DNA from: Carposina sasakii
Taxonomy: Eukaryota; Arthropoda; Insecta; Lepidoptera; Carposinidae
Reading direction: 5' to 3'
DNA: 64,000 nucleotides
Assembly (NCBI GenBank): GCA_014607495.2
Contig: CP053156.1
Location: 5,456,001-5,520,000 of the forward strand
The notes under the pieces were generated by a model, which made no database searches, was not told the DNA's origin, and saw only the letters and a list, made by a program, of their open reading frames with translations. Within the stretch, counting starts at the first letter, position 1; every line of letters starts with the position of its first letter. Positions 9,531 through 19,662 of this stretch are shown one piece after another. The position numbers and the translations under genes were made by a program.

Positions 9531-10349
9531 CTTCGTCTATACATCTGCAACATTAATATCTTGTTCATATCGTTAAAATTACTACCGTCATGAAATGTCC
9601 AAAATGCCATTGACCACAGCATGGAAATGAATTAATGACCATTTAATGAAATGATAATTATGGCCACGACTTCCTTAATTTTGGTGATGATTTCGCCTAC
9701 CCGCATACATAGTTCAGCTATATAGTCTATTACTAGAAAATTTATTTATGTAACGATTTGTAAATAAAAGAAAATACAAGCCTATGTTTTAGATTGTACA
9801 ATGTGCGAGGCATAGCAGGATAATAAAATAGAGTTGCATTTTTTAACATGTGAAATCCGTCTAACTTAATATAATTAATGACACTTGTTCTGTTCAGCAT
9901 TTTACAATATTATCCTGTGTGCCATTTTCACCCTGTATAACAGGTTAGTGACACGTTTGAGCATCATTATATTTTCAATCTACTCACACATAAATATCAT
10001 TGGGAAGTAATTCAAAGGGAAATCACTCAATACATAGAGCCTTTTTATTTTCCTCCAATTTAAACGCCTTTGTTGGTCCCCTGTGAAATTGTCCGTATAA
10101 GGGCTAAGGCCCTTCGGTCCACAAAAGGTTGTAGGACATTATTTTTTCTTTATTATCTTTGATTTCGCTAAATGATTTTCTACATGGTCGCGCTTGAAGG
10201 AAAATCATTCGCTTCTAATTTCTGTACGAGGAATTATTGGGTTCGTTTGTCACAGCTAAGAACACCCTTAGGTCAGTTAAAGTGTGTTTATGTCGCGCGG
10301 AAAATCTGATTATTCTTTAATAATAGGAGCTTACATTTTTATAATATAA
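9531..10349. other. No feature seen
   Basis: AT-rich. A CACCCTGTATA motif at 9930-9940 resembles the end of TA-flanked MITEs (families F and G) but has no partner nearby. Confidence 0.5.
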
Positions 10350-10540
10350 CTGGCTGTTGCTCACGACTTTACCCGCGTAGACTACAATATGTAGTCCATG
10401 TCTTACTTCGTACTCCCAACTACCTATATGTATGCAAAATTTCGAGAAGATTAGTTGCGTAAATAAAGCTTGAAAAGGTAAAAAAATATTTAAAAAAACA
10501 AACTTACTTTCGCATTTAAATAAGACGTATTAGTAAGAAT
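10350..10540 (+). repeat. D-like repeat
   Basis: CTGGCTGTTGCTCACGACTT, ACCCGCGTAGACTACA and a TTTCGCATTTAAATAAGACG end mirror the D layout at low identity. The internal text GTAGTCCATGTCTTACTTCG matches 26300-26350. Confidence 0.55.
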
Positions 10541-11022
10541 ATATTTAAAATTATGTTCTTGTCTCATTTCGTTAATAATTTACTCGGTATGCATCAATAA
10601 ATATAATGCAGCATTCAGACGAGGGAAGCAATCAACATCCTGTCTCCTGCCGATGCTGATAGGATAGTTTCATATTGAAAAGGGTATTTTAGTAAAGCTG
10701 AATGAATAGGCTATTCTGCAATTCTACCAATACGATTTATTTAGTTGCAAATATACGTAATACTATGTTCTTACGAATATTCAATAAAATTTCAAATTGA
10801 TGAATATAGGTATAATTAGTGCCTTTTATGTTTATAAGTTAGTTTTGCAGATATTATTAATAAGACATCAATACATACACACATACGACATACACATATC
10901 ATTTACGACACCTACACTAAATGGAATCTCTTACAAATAAATTACTTAGGTACTTTTTAAATTATTGTTTGGTTTGTTCTTACTTCTTTGAATGTAGTAT
11001 GCCTTAAAGTAAGTAGTTTTAG
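10541..11022. other. AT-rich, no feature seen
   Basis: Nothing recognised; weak homopolymer tracts only. Confidence 0.5.
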
Positions 11023-11231
11023 GCTCGAGCACACCGGATGCGTGTGCGTGCACGTAAGCGTAGGCGTATACGTACCTCTGAGTTGTAATGTATGGAAATG
11101 GCACGGGCAGACCGGATGCGTATGCGTAGACGTCAGCATAGACGTCAAGCGGTGACAGTTCTATACATTAAACTCAGAGGTACGTGCACGTCTACGCTTA
11201 CGTGCACGCACACGCATCGGTGTGCTCGAGC
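11023..11231. mobile_element. Foldback MITE with CpG-rich arms
   Basis: Left arm GCTCGAGCACACCGGATGCG ... CTCTGAGTTGTAATGTATGG is repeated inverted on the right (CTATACATTAAACTCAGAGG ... GTGTGCTCGAGC). Arms are about 72 bp. They are rich in alternating GCGTGTGCGTGCACG. Short frames across it are products of the symmetry. Confidence 0.8.
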
Positions 11232-11444
11232 TTTTAAGCAAACTATGTTCTATTATGGTTATACCTTCTCATGTAATGGAAGAGAGGAGTTTCCTGACAC
11301 AAGCAAAAATCTTGCTCAATAGGAAGCCCCAACCTTTTTCGATTGTTAACCATATGTTTTAACCAAATAAACTTTTTCATTTTCATTTCATTATCAAGAC
11401 ATTAAAATTTATCTTCTCAATTGTAACCAAATACGCACAAATAT

Positions 11445-11660
11445 ACACAGCTGTGTTCGTTCCCGGAATAGGGTAGCCAGAACTGCAAGATCATATATAA
11501 GATCCCATAGCCACGTTAAGCATAGCGGGGGCAGATGTTAGTGATCAGTGTCAGGCTGCTAGCTTATCGTCCGAGGGAATTCCCAAGTTTCTTAGTCGAC
11601 TCTTACGACACGGATGAAAGGAGATGCAGCTGATGTACTCCAGTGAAGCCCCGCATCAGA
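11445..11660 (+). repeat. B-family repeat, full length
   Basis: One of the best B copies: GGGTAGCCAGAACTGCAAGA, CCACGTTAAGCATAGCGGGG, AGGCTGCTAGCTTATCGTCC, TTCTTAGTCGACTCTTACGA, GAGATGCAGCTGATGTACTC and GAAGCCCCGCATCAG. About 215 bp. No frame and no clear A or B box. Confidence 0.8.
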
Positions 11661-12459
11661 CTAAATATTATTTTTATTTTTTACTTAATTTAATTATTTA
11701 CTCATCTCAAATGTGTAGGTTTTATTTTCGATCATTGTGTGTATGCATGTACCGGGGATGTTGTCTAGGTATGTATTGTTTGATTTGTATTGATAGTGTC
11801 CCGCTAGGCATAATTAATTTGAGATGAAATGATAAAAATATATCCTCAAACCTGGTCCCAAAAACGATTTCCAACAAAACGGTTCTTTCAAAACACCGCA
11901 CAAGTCGCGCCATGAATTGTTTATAACCTTAAATTTAAACACAAAAGCGCCACCACACCCAAACGCTGTATATGTCACATACAATGAACTACTGAATTCA
12001 AAAATAACTTGACACCGACTGTGAGTTTTACAACCCAGTCCGTAGAGTCCAATTTAGATGCTATAGCAATAACGGCTCATTCTATTTACCATTTATCTTC
12101 GTAACCCTGTGCAGTCAATTAAAAACTGGATCAGAATGAAAAACCTGACAAGTCCGAGTCTGACCCATACAATGGTTTCATGTATAGAAGTTTTCTAGTA
12201 AGAACGAAGTGGTTAATAAGATTTCGTTTTGTTGTACTCAATAGTGATACACCAAGTAATGTACTTACACGTCGATTTATTAAATTATTTTAAATTGTTG
12301 AATAATTTTGATTGTTTTATCGTATTTTAGCGATAAATTGGGTAGGTAGTTAAATTGTGTAGGATAAACACAGGTTTTGTATTGTATTACATATTCAGAT
12401 TTAGTCGAAATCAGTTCAGTAGTTCAATGTAACACATAATAAACACCTTTAAATTGTCA
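11661..12459. other. No feature seen
   Basis: Overlapping 63-67 codon frames on both strands (11624-11913) have no recognisable product. The rest is AT-rich. Confidence 0.5.
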
Positions 12460-12730
12460 CAACTTTCACGACGTGGTCCGCGTAATCTTTAAAATTCCCC
12501 GCTGTTTCTCGTTCTAGTGGAAATATCGGGAAATCCTTTCTTATCGGATGCTTACGTCATCAAAGCACAACATCGTCAAAGTATTAGGATTTTAGAATGT
12601 CCGTTGATCCATCCGTTATTCAGGACAAAGCATATATTTTGTGATTTTTGAAAACGGTCCAGTCAATTCGGAGCCTATTTGCTGCAAACAAACAATCAAA
12701 CTCCACCTCTTTATAATATTGATATAGATA
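12460..12730 (+). repeat. D-family repeat, diverged subtype
   Basis: CTTTCACGACGTGGTCCGCGT, CCCGCTGTTTCTCGTTCTAG, CCTTTCTTATCGGATGC, TTATTCAGGACAAAGCATAT and a CTTTATAATATTGATATAGA end. Same subtype as 476-650. Confidence 0.65.
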
Positions 12731-13119
12731 AATTAGTGGAGGGAACAATATTATAAGTAAGAGAAATACAAACTGGGTAACTTAATGTTTTAACCAATAT
12801 CACGTTTCGTGGGACAGAGAGATGAATAATAAAGGGTTTCATATTACCCTAAAGGTAGGGAACCCTATAAAGGGTTATGAAACTTTTTTTCGGTCGTGAA
12901 ATGGATACGTTTTGTAAATTGGTGATGCGACGTGGAAACTTTGATTCGGGTTTTATTATTCAGTGTAACTGTGTTTTTCATAATGAAATAGCTGCGTTTC
13001 ATTTGGAAAACTCGTTTTATAAATGAGTGATTTATATATAACAGGATTTATTTATTGTTATGCTTGAAAAATAATGATAAGGGTCGTTACTCGTGTACAC
13101 ATGAGTACATGACTGACCC
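12731..13119. other. No gene; one short inverted repeat
   Basis: Positions about 12838-12887 contain GTTTCATATTACCCTAAAGG answered by CTATAAAGGGTTATGAAAC, a weak hairpin. Nothing else recognised. Confidence 0.4.
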
Positions 13120-13323
13120 AAAAAGGGGTAACTATAATTGCAGGATCACGAAAGATATCCCACAGCTACGTTTAGCCTATAGTCCAGATGTAAAAGATCA
13201 ATGACAAGTTACTTGCTCACCGTCTGAGTGGACGCCCCTAAGTTTCTTAGTCGACTCTTACGACATGCAAGGAAGAAGATGGAGATGACGTATTCTATAG
13301 GCAGTAAAGCCCCGGATCAGCAC
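13120..13323 (+). repeat. B-family repeat
   Basis: GGGGTAACTATAATTGCAGG, ATCCCACAGCTACGTTTAGC, TCAATGACAAGTTACTTGC, TTCTTAGTCGACTCTTACGA and AAAGCCCCGGATCAGCACA. Confidence 0.75.
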
Positions 13324-13794
13324 ATTGACATGTTTTTGGAGAAGTTTGTGATAAATAGCTTCTATGAAATTGCTATTATTTCAATTAAATTAATAATACG
13401 CCCTTCTTTGCCCGTGACCAGAAATGAAACCTCTGTCCAGTACTAGCACAAAATGTTTATTTACGTACGAGATATGACAGTATTTTATTTTCCTTGATTC
13501 ATGAGTTACTCGTACTTTTCATCCTACGTGGTCGAGTGTAAGTTTTATTTGAATCAGTGACTGATGATATGGGATCACTCTCTACATTAGAACACGATGA
13601 AATAAAAGGTATTTGAGACCGTGTTATCCTGTTTCAATCGAACCTTTTTCAATATTGATAAAAAAATAGTAATTCATTTTGTTGTTGAATAATTAAATTA
13701 AGGCACCTAATGCGTTTCACAAATGGATTCCCTTTTAATACACCATCCGGTGATAATATTGAACATAGGAATATACGGAAATTCTTTATTTGTC
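13324..13794. other. No feature seen
   Basis: AT-rich sequence with no frame or repeat recognised. Confidence 0.5.
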
Positions 13795-13973
13795 ATTATC
13801 TAATATATAAAATTCTTGTGTCGCGGAGTTTGTTACAAAACGTCTCCGAAATGGGTCGACCGATTTTTATGAAATTTTATATCTATATTCGGTGGATCTA
13901 AAAATAGGTCGTAAACTATTTATTAAACCCCTTCCACGCAATCAGCGTCATACACGCGAGCAGAACCGCGGGT
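13795..13973 (+). repeat. M-family dispersed repeat, 5' part
   Basis: ATCTAATATATAAAATTCTTG, TGTCGCGGAGTTTGTTACAA, CTCCGAAATGGGTCGACCGA and TTTTATGAAATTTTATATC follow the order of a repeat widespread in arthropods. The 3' part ACACGCGAGCAGAACCGCGG is joined directly to an RTE-derived SINE. A reversed relative lies at 27200-27480. Confidence 0.6.
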
Positions 13974-14230
13974 TCGGCCTATTGCAGTCCACTGCTGGAC
14001 GTAGGCCTCCCCCAGGTCTTTTATTCCTCTATGCCCAGGGCACTCCACAAGGCTACTGCCACAGGGAGGTTTTGCCCATGGTCACCACGCTGGGCAGGCG
14101 GGTTGGTGACCACAGTGTGATTTTCGGACTATGTTGCCAGTACGGGAGGCGCTGCTCCCCGCCTCCCGGAAATCCTTAATAACGGGCAGGCTGGGGTGGT
14201 ACAAACTCTACTCTGCCGGCACCACGCGGC
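13974..14230 (-). repeat. RTE-derived SINE, near full length
   Basis: On the minus strand it starts GCCGCGTGGTGCCGGCAGAG and runs to CAGTGGACTGCAATAGGC. A short block (TCTTTTATTCCTCTATG, near 14018) is inserted and the TCGCCTCGTACGATACC block is deleted. The terminal ~70 bp equals the 3' end of the RTE-like LINE, which is the usual way SINEs borrow LINE machinery. Confidence 0.8.
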
Positions 14231-14387
14231 ATCTTATGGGATCTTTCTGTTTAGGTTTAAGATAAATTTTCCTTGTTTGAATCTCCGTAAAAAATATAAA
14301 TACAGCAAACTAGTATAATAACTTCTTCTCCCCTAAAAAAAGTATATAAAAATATATAGCTACACACACACACCAGCCTATTAAAAG

Positions 14388-14490
14388 CCTATGAGAATGG
14401 CCGAACTCCTAAGTTGACCGACTCCTACGACATGTACGAAAGGAGATGCAGCTGATGATGTATTCTAGTAAAGTCCCAAATAAGCACAGG
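14388..14490 (+). repeat. B-family repeat, 3' part
   Basis: CTCCTAAGTTGACCGACTCC, TACGACATGTACGAAAGGAG, ATGCAGCTGATGATGTATTC and AAATAAGCACAGG. Confidence 0.7.
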
Positions 14491-15137
14491 AAATCATACA
14501 CAAACATGTAAAGTAATGTCAAGCCACATATACTACTTTACTTGCACGTTGAATTATGTGATCTTCCGCAATAGTTACAGTAAACTGATACGATACAATT
14601 CAATACAACAAACCTACCTGTCCCCTATATTTTATACCACGAAGATAAAAGCTTTCATAATAAGCAATCAACGGAACAATTCCGCTGATATCTATCTCTT
14701 TATTGGCTCCTCAGGAATAAATGAAGGGGGATAAGGAGGAGCCGGTATTAATATAATCTTCTAGTGTCCGTATAAATTAATCCGAGGCGTCAGGTCAAAA
14801 TGCGAACAATAACTGGATAGGGTGTTGAAACTCTACTGTTTTGCTGTGTGTACTTGCTAGAATTGTATGGATGTAACTACTTTAATGATAAGATTTGCTA
14901 GTGAAATTCAATTTTGGGTGTCTTCTAGAAATAATTTCAAACCGTTTTACTTATAAAAGAGTTACAAGCCAATAAAAAATTTCTTGTATAGTTTACACCA
15001 GGTTAGTTTAGCTGTAACTTACAGCGCACCTACAATATACAAAGTACTTATACATAAAAAACAAGCTGCAAATTACTAATTAATAATTAATGTCAAAAAT
15101 GTACAAGCTTTACTTTTTACTTTAGCTTTATTCTTTA
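14491..15137. other. No feature seen
   Basis: A 72-codon frame at 14516-14734 has no recognisable family. AT-rich. Confidence 0.5.
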
Positions 15138-15698
15138 CTAGTGGACGCCCGCGACTTCGTCCGCGTGGACTGTAGAAAAAACAAAATGTCAAAATCATCC
15201 GGGATAAAAATATTTTCCCGTGATAAATAAGGACGTGGTCGTCCTTGGAGCAAAAATACGCTTCGAGTTGCGGGCCTTGGGGCAATCCCCATGTCCGGGC
15301 AAAATTCTCGGCGCGCGACAACACGCCGGTGACTTAAGTGACCCTTAAAGGGGGCCACAAGGGTCAGAGAGTCTGATCCATTTGGAAAGGGAAAGATGCG
15401 GCTGACCGGGAGGATGCGGGCCGGGCTAGTCGACCCCTGGTATTACCAGGGTGCACCCGGCCACTTGAGCTGCCACTGCCGCCGGCCAGTTCGCGAAAGA
15501 AGAGGAAGGAGAAGGATAGTAAGGGAAGGAAGAAAGAAATGAAATGATCGAAAATAAAATTTAGCCTATATGTTAATCTAGGGTGTCAGCTAACTCCATA
15601 CCAAATTTAATTAAAATTGCTCCAGCCGTTTTTACATGAAAAAGTAATAAACATCCATCCATACTTACAAACTTTCGCATTTATAATATTAGTAGGAT
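15138..15698 (+). repeat. D-family repeat split by a GC-rich insertion
   Basis: Left part CTAGTGGACGCCCGCGACTT ... TATTTTCCCGTGATAAA; right part TTAGCCTATATGTTAATCTA ... CGCATTTATAATATTAGTAG. Together they make one intact D copy, so the block 15228-15560 was inserted later. Confidence 0.8.
15228..15560. mobile_element. Unclassified GC-rich insertion (about 330 bp)
   Basis: Much richer in G+C than its surroundings. Contains CTTCGAGTTGCGGGCCTTGG, GCGGCTGACCGGGAGGATGC and GCTGCCACTGCCGCCGGCCA, then a purine-rich tail (GAAGAGGAAGGAGAAGG). It joins D at GATAAA on the left and AATAAAAT on the right, giving a possible short duplication of ATAAA. The purine-rich, A-ending 3' side suggests a retroposed 3' fragment of a LINE read on the plus strand. 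Overlapping minus-strand frames (82 and 76 codons) are not recognisable. Confidence 0.55.
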
Positions 15699-16364
15699 AA
15701 AAATGTGAAAAATGTTATTATGTACACAAAAACACAATAGATAATAATAAAATGATAATGTACCTACAAAGGCGAACTTTTCACTAACAGAGCTTTATTT
15801 TACAAATATTTTCATATTAACAATATAGAAATGCTAGTCCTAGGATAGACATCTATTCAAAGTCTTGCTCTTATCCATACTATTGTAGCACAGGCGTATC
15901 CGAAGGTATCCCCTTAATTTGTTGACCGTGTCCCTTAATATCCGATATAAACATCAAATATCCGAAAGGCCTGCCTATAAGCCGTGAAATTAAGCCCAGA
16001 CAACGGTTGTATTCTTATCCCAGTTAAGTTTAAGTTTATAGACTGAGCTGGGGGGTTACTATGGATATAGAGTCTAAGCAGTATTGTTTCCACTGTGGAA
16101 GCGCGACGCCGCTAAAGGCTTATCTCTTTTATAATGTTGCTTTTACATATATATAATTAATCGTTGATGCAAACCTGGAACTACTGTACTTAACTGACCG
16201 ACACTGTAACGCGGTGTTATTTATTTATTTATTAGAATCAGAAAGCCAACTTATTGTATATTATGTATTGTACATAGAGTACAGAATAAATATACATCGC
16301 AATTACAGGCTAGTACAATTTTGAATTTTGAGAAATGAAGTAAAACTATTTAGACGTTATTTTA
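15699..16364. other. No feature seen
   Basis: Mixed AT-rich DNA. No frame, repeat family or RNA recognised. Confidence 0.5.
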
Positions 16365-16510
16365 CTTAGGGCTCATTTTTCCAAACGTCAGGTAGGCTAT
16401 CGGAAGAATAAAGTTCATGCTGTCTCTATCCTGATCAAGTTTTAGAGAAAGACAGCATCGACTTTATTCTTCTGGTAGGTTATATGACGTTTGGAAAAAT
16501 GAGCCCTAAG
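16365..16510. mobile_element. 146-bp foldback MITE with TA target duplication
   Basis: Ends CTTAGGGCTCATTTTTCC and GGAAAAATGAGCCCTAAG are perfect inverted repeats for the first 26 bp. Pairing continues with differences through AGAATAAAGT..ATGCTGTCT. TA lies on both sides (16363-16364 and 16511-16512), as expected of the Tc1/mariner group. Diverged relatives at 37476-37610 and near 49180. Confidence 0.85.
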
Positions 16511-16512
16511 TA

Positions 16513-16830
16513 AAGTGATGTTTTCTGGTAGATAAGTTATATTTTTTTACTTGTGATGTGAATCTAGTGCGTGCGCATGGTTTTATATGCAGGTAAGCTT
16601 AGTAAAACTTTAGTCGGAATACGATCTCTTCATGGGCTCATGTATAGGTAAGTTGTTTCTGCAATTCTTTTTGATCTTTACTAATTGTACACCAATTCTT
16701 GAGGATTTTCCCGACATTTCCATTCATCATCATCAATATCATCCATCATAAATTCAGAAATCATTTACTAAAGACAATGGCTGTATGGGCTTAGTTCCCC
16801 TTGCCTTTCCTTCGGGATAAACTGAACAAA
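16513..16830 (-). repeat. ~315-bp dispersed repeat, inverted partner at 55865-56191
   Basis: Reverse complement of 55865-56191 over its whole length. Shared blocks include GGTAGATAAGTTATATTTT, ATGTGAATCTAGTGCGTGCG, ACGATCTCTTCATGGGC and ACAATGGCTGTATGGGCTTA. The 16.5-kb copy starts exactly where the TA-flanked MITE ends. Family unknown; no frame. Confidence 0.8.
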
Positions 16831-17427
16831 AAAATAATAATTATAAAGTTGATGACTTTTGACAGTTCCATGTTTGAGTTCCTATAAAATGGAGATCCTT
16901 AGAATAAGGATTTTCGCTGCGGAGCGAAAACCTATCATTAATCTAAGTGGAGATCGTTACTTAAACAATACTTTTATTTAAGTAATTACTTTTCTTCTTT
17001 ATAGATACGGATGTGAGAGTTCATAATAACCCCCTAGAATACCATTTTCATAAAATATACTTATTAAGGTACGTGAATTTTATGATAGTGTTGCTAAAAA
17101 TATTTTATTGATCTTTAAAAATATAATCATTACTTTAAAAATTAAATTACTTCCCGAGCTTACTCCAGTATTTTCTTACAGAGCATCCTTTTTATTATCT
17201 ATTTTAGATGATAGCGATGCCTTAGGGTTTAGTTTGACACGAATTTATTATTCCGTTCTTCCGTTCGATCGTTTTCATTGGTTTTGGCAGGTTGTCAATT
17301 TGTTCTCTAAGTTTGTTTATATTATATCGAAATATAACAGAACTAAATATTTCGGCAGTTATTTTAATAACTACATCAGGTGTTCCAAAGTTACTCAATA
17401 TATATACAATAACTCACGTCATATATA
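16831..17427. other. No gene; twin small hairpins near 16895-16931
   Basis: ATCCTTAGAATAAGGAT (7-bp stem, 3-nt loop) is followed at once by TTTTCGCTGCGGAGCGAAAA (8-bp stem, 4-nt loop). The rest is AT-rich. A 139-codon frame at 17108-17527 runs into B sequence and has no recognisable product. Confidence 0.5.
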
Positions 17428-17490
17428 CACGGCTGCGTTTTCAAATTGTGGTAGCCAGAATGGCAGAATCACGAAGCAGAAGCTAATCTA
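17428..17490 (+). repeat. B-family 5' fragment
   Basis: ACACGGCTGCGTTTTCAAAT, GTGGTAGCCAGAATGGCAGA and ATCACGAAGCAGAAG, the first ~60 bp of family B, cut off by the reversed D copy. Confidence 0.65.
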
Positions 17491-17505
17491 TCTATCTTCT
17501 TCTTC

Positions 17506-17821
17506 TATACATATAATAAAAATGTAACGGATCACTATCTGTACATAGAAGGTATATGAGAAAAAAATATTATAGGAGACCTTTATCAACGATATAGTAT
17601 AGCAATAGTACCCAAAATAATTATTTTTGGAATTTTTGTCTGTGCACGCTAATCTCAGAAACGGCTAAACTGATTTCGATGCAGTATTTAGGAATATATT
17701 GTGACAGTTCCCGCTTAACATATAGGCTACTTTTTATCCCGGGAAAATGTTTTTATCCCGGATAATTTTGAGGTTTTGTTTTTTTGTAGTCCACGCGGAC
17801 GGAGTAGCGGGCGTCCACTAG
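17506..17821 (-). repeat. D-family repeat, full-length long variant, reversed
   Basis: Minus-strand reading starts ACTAGTGGACGCCCGCTACT and ends TACATTTTTATTATATGTAT. The 3' half (TCAGCCGTTTCTGAGATTAG-like text) is the long D variant seen again at 18023. The two copies face each other. Confidence 0.85.
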
Positions 17822-17823
17822 TT

Positions 17824-17958
17824 TAACATATGGGCTAAGATGTAAAAAATCAGAGAAAAGTTGCAAGCTCATTGCCTGAGAGAACACGAGTTCCTTAGTC
17901 GACTCTTACGACATACATGGACAGAGATGTAGCTGATTTAAGGGAAACTCCGCATCAT
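17824..17958 (+). repeat. B-family 3' part between two D copies
   Basis: AAAAGTTGCAAGCTCATTGC, CTTAGTCGACTCTTACGACA, AGAGATGTAGCTGATTTAAG and AACTCCGCATCATTC. It sits in the ~200-bp spacer between inverted D copies. Confidence 0.7.
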
Positions 17959-17996
17959 TCATTTTATAAAGTCATTTCTACGAACATCAATTTTTT

Positions 17997-18022
17997 TCAA
18001 ATATTCTTAACTTTATTGAACA
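17997..18022 (+). repeat. 26-bp direct repeat, left copy (target duplication)
   Basis: Begins TCAAATATTCTTAACTTTAT and continues TGAACA. Identical to 18358-18383. It flanks the plus-strand D copy precisely, as target-primed reverse transcription would leave. Confidence 0.85.
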
Positions 18023-18357
18023 CTAGTGGACGCCCGCGACTCCGTCCGCGTGGACTATAGAAAAAACAAAATGTCGAAATTATCCGGGATAAAAACATCT
18101 TCCCGGAATAAAAAGTAGCCTATATGTTAAGTGGGACCTGTCACAATGTATTTCTGAAAACTGCATCCAAATCGGTTCAGCCGTTTCTGAGATTAGCGTG
18201 CACAAACGCACAGACAAACCGACAAACAGACAAAAATTACAAAAATCATTTTTTGGGTACTATTGAGTTGATAAAGGTCTACTATAATATTTTTTCTCAT
18301 ATATCTTCCATGTATAGACAGCAATCCGTTACATTTTTATTATATGTATAGATTTTC
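18023..18357 (+). mobile_element. D-family element, complete, with 26-bp target duplication
   Basis: Starts CTAGTGGACGCCCGCGACTC; contains AAAATGTCGAAATTATCCGG and ATCGGTTCAGCCGTTTCTGA; ends TTATTATATGTATAGATTTTC. Length 335 bp. No terminal inverted repeats and no frame. Long perfect flanking direct repeats are usual for LINE- and SINE-type insertion and unusual for Helitrons or cut-and-paste elements, so this copy informs how family D moves. Confidence 0.8.
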
Positions 18358-18383
18358 TCAAATATTCTTAACTTTATTGAACA
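18358..18383 (+). repeat. 26-bp direct repeat, right copy
   Basis: Perfect copy of 17997-18022, immediately 3' of the D element. Confidence 0.85.
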
Positions 18384-18934
18384 TAAATATAAATACTAAG
18401 AAGGTTTAGCAAAGAGCGTATTTGTACAAAAACATGTAAAGGAGATTATGCAAAATATAAAACTTGGAGGCGAAGATAAAAAGTTCGCCGATGAATTGGC
18501 ATTTCCAACACTTATTCGAAATGATTTTTCTTCGAATTCTGAAAAAAAAAATCAAAAGGTAAAGATGTATTTTATTTGAATTCAAATGACTTCGTAAGTT
18601 TCATATTTTGGTTGGAATTTTTACGAAATATTTTATAGAAATTCTAACTTTAAAAAGTATATTTAGTTTGTGAATAAATTACTATTACTCACAATTTATT
18701 TTATGCTGAATTATGGCATTTGATGTACAGTAAATAAAAAAATATTATCTATCTGTATTAATACTGCTATTACAGTGTATTATGTAAATACAATATAATA
18801 CATTTGTTAACATGTCAGAATTTTTGGCAGCCTTTTACGCAAAAACTTTAATAAAAAAAAAATAGTAATAAAACATCAGACACATAGGCTTATTAAATGG
18901 TCATGTGGACTTTGCTTGCATCCTAGCAAGACAT
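18384..18934. other. AT-rich, no feature seen
   Basis: Nothing recognised; very AT-rich. Confidence 0.5.
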
Positions 18935-19070
18935 TCCAACTAATATTATAAATGAGAAAGTTTGTTTGTTTATTTGTTACCTCTTCATGCTTTGAAATTT
19001 TGCAGTAGGGAGAAGCAGTCTGTCTACATTCTGTAGTTCATGTGGATGAATTCACGGTCAATAGTTAGTA
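18935..19070 (-). repeat. D-related 3' end, reversed
   Basis: CTAATATTATAAATGAGAAAG followed by TTTGTTTGTTTATTTGTTAC reads as the reversed 3' end of D-related repeats (ACAAACTTTC..TTTATAATATTAG). Confidence 0.6.
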
Positions 19071-19449
19071 TTACAAAAAATAAGTCATATTCATTATATT
19101 ACAAAAAGAAAACAAACAAAAATGTAACTAGAAAATATTGAAACACATTTCATCTTAGAGCATGCAACAGTTGCGCAGGTATCAGAAATAAAAGTTGTAA
19201 ACTTTCCGAGAATTAAATTAAAATGTAACAATTTATAGGCGGGGAGACGGCAGTAAATTTCAACTCCTAATTGGCTCTGCGAAGTTGCCATGGCCACCGT
19301 AAACTCTTTTACAGCTCAATAGCCTACTTTATTAAACGGCATAGTTTGACGCGTGACTTTGCCCAGTTATTGGGCGGTTATGATGTTAATTTATGGAATT
19401 AACGCCTCGATTTACGGAAGTTTACGGTTATATTGAAATAGTGGGTTAG
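19071..19449. other. No feature seen
   Basis: No supported feature. A 67-codon minus-strand frame is not recognisable. Confidence 0.5.
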
Positions 19450-19620
19450 TCATGTCCTACTTATATCATAAATGTGAAAGTTTATGAGAACGGATGTTTG
19501 GATGTTTGTTAGTGTTTCTGCGAAAACTATTGAACGGATTTCGATGAAACTTGACAGTTAGGTAGTTGATGCATAAGAATATTTATACAGGCTACAAGTT
19601 CACGCTGATAAAAAATATAG
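19450..19620 (-). repeat. D-related repeat, reversed
   Basis: TACTTATATCATAAATGTGAA, AGTTTATGAGAACGGATGTT, TTGAACGGATTTCGATGAAA and TTATACAGGCTAC follow the reversed D-related 3' body. A plus-strand D copy begins 43 bp downstream. Confidence 0.6.
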
Positions 19621-19662
19621 TGTGTCTATAATTTACAGTGCTTTTAGAAACTATAAAAAATA

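Noticed and set aside
9930..9940. End of a TA-flanked MITE
   Set aside because: Only one CACCCTGTATA motif, with no matching opposite end within 1 kb.
13892..14179. 95-codon frame beginning in M and ending in SINE
   Set aside because: A chimera of two noncoding repeats read through a join.
17108..17527. 139-codon plus-strand frame
   Set aside because: Composition is that of AT-rich noncoding DNA (many I, K, Y, N, F, S). The last third is translated B-family repeat and the start of D. No recognisable domain.
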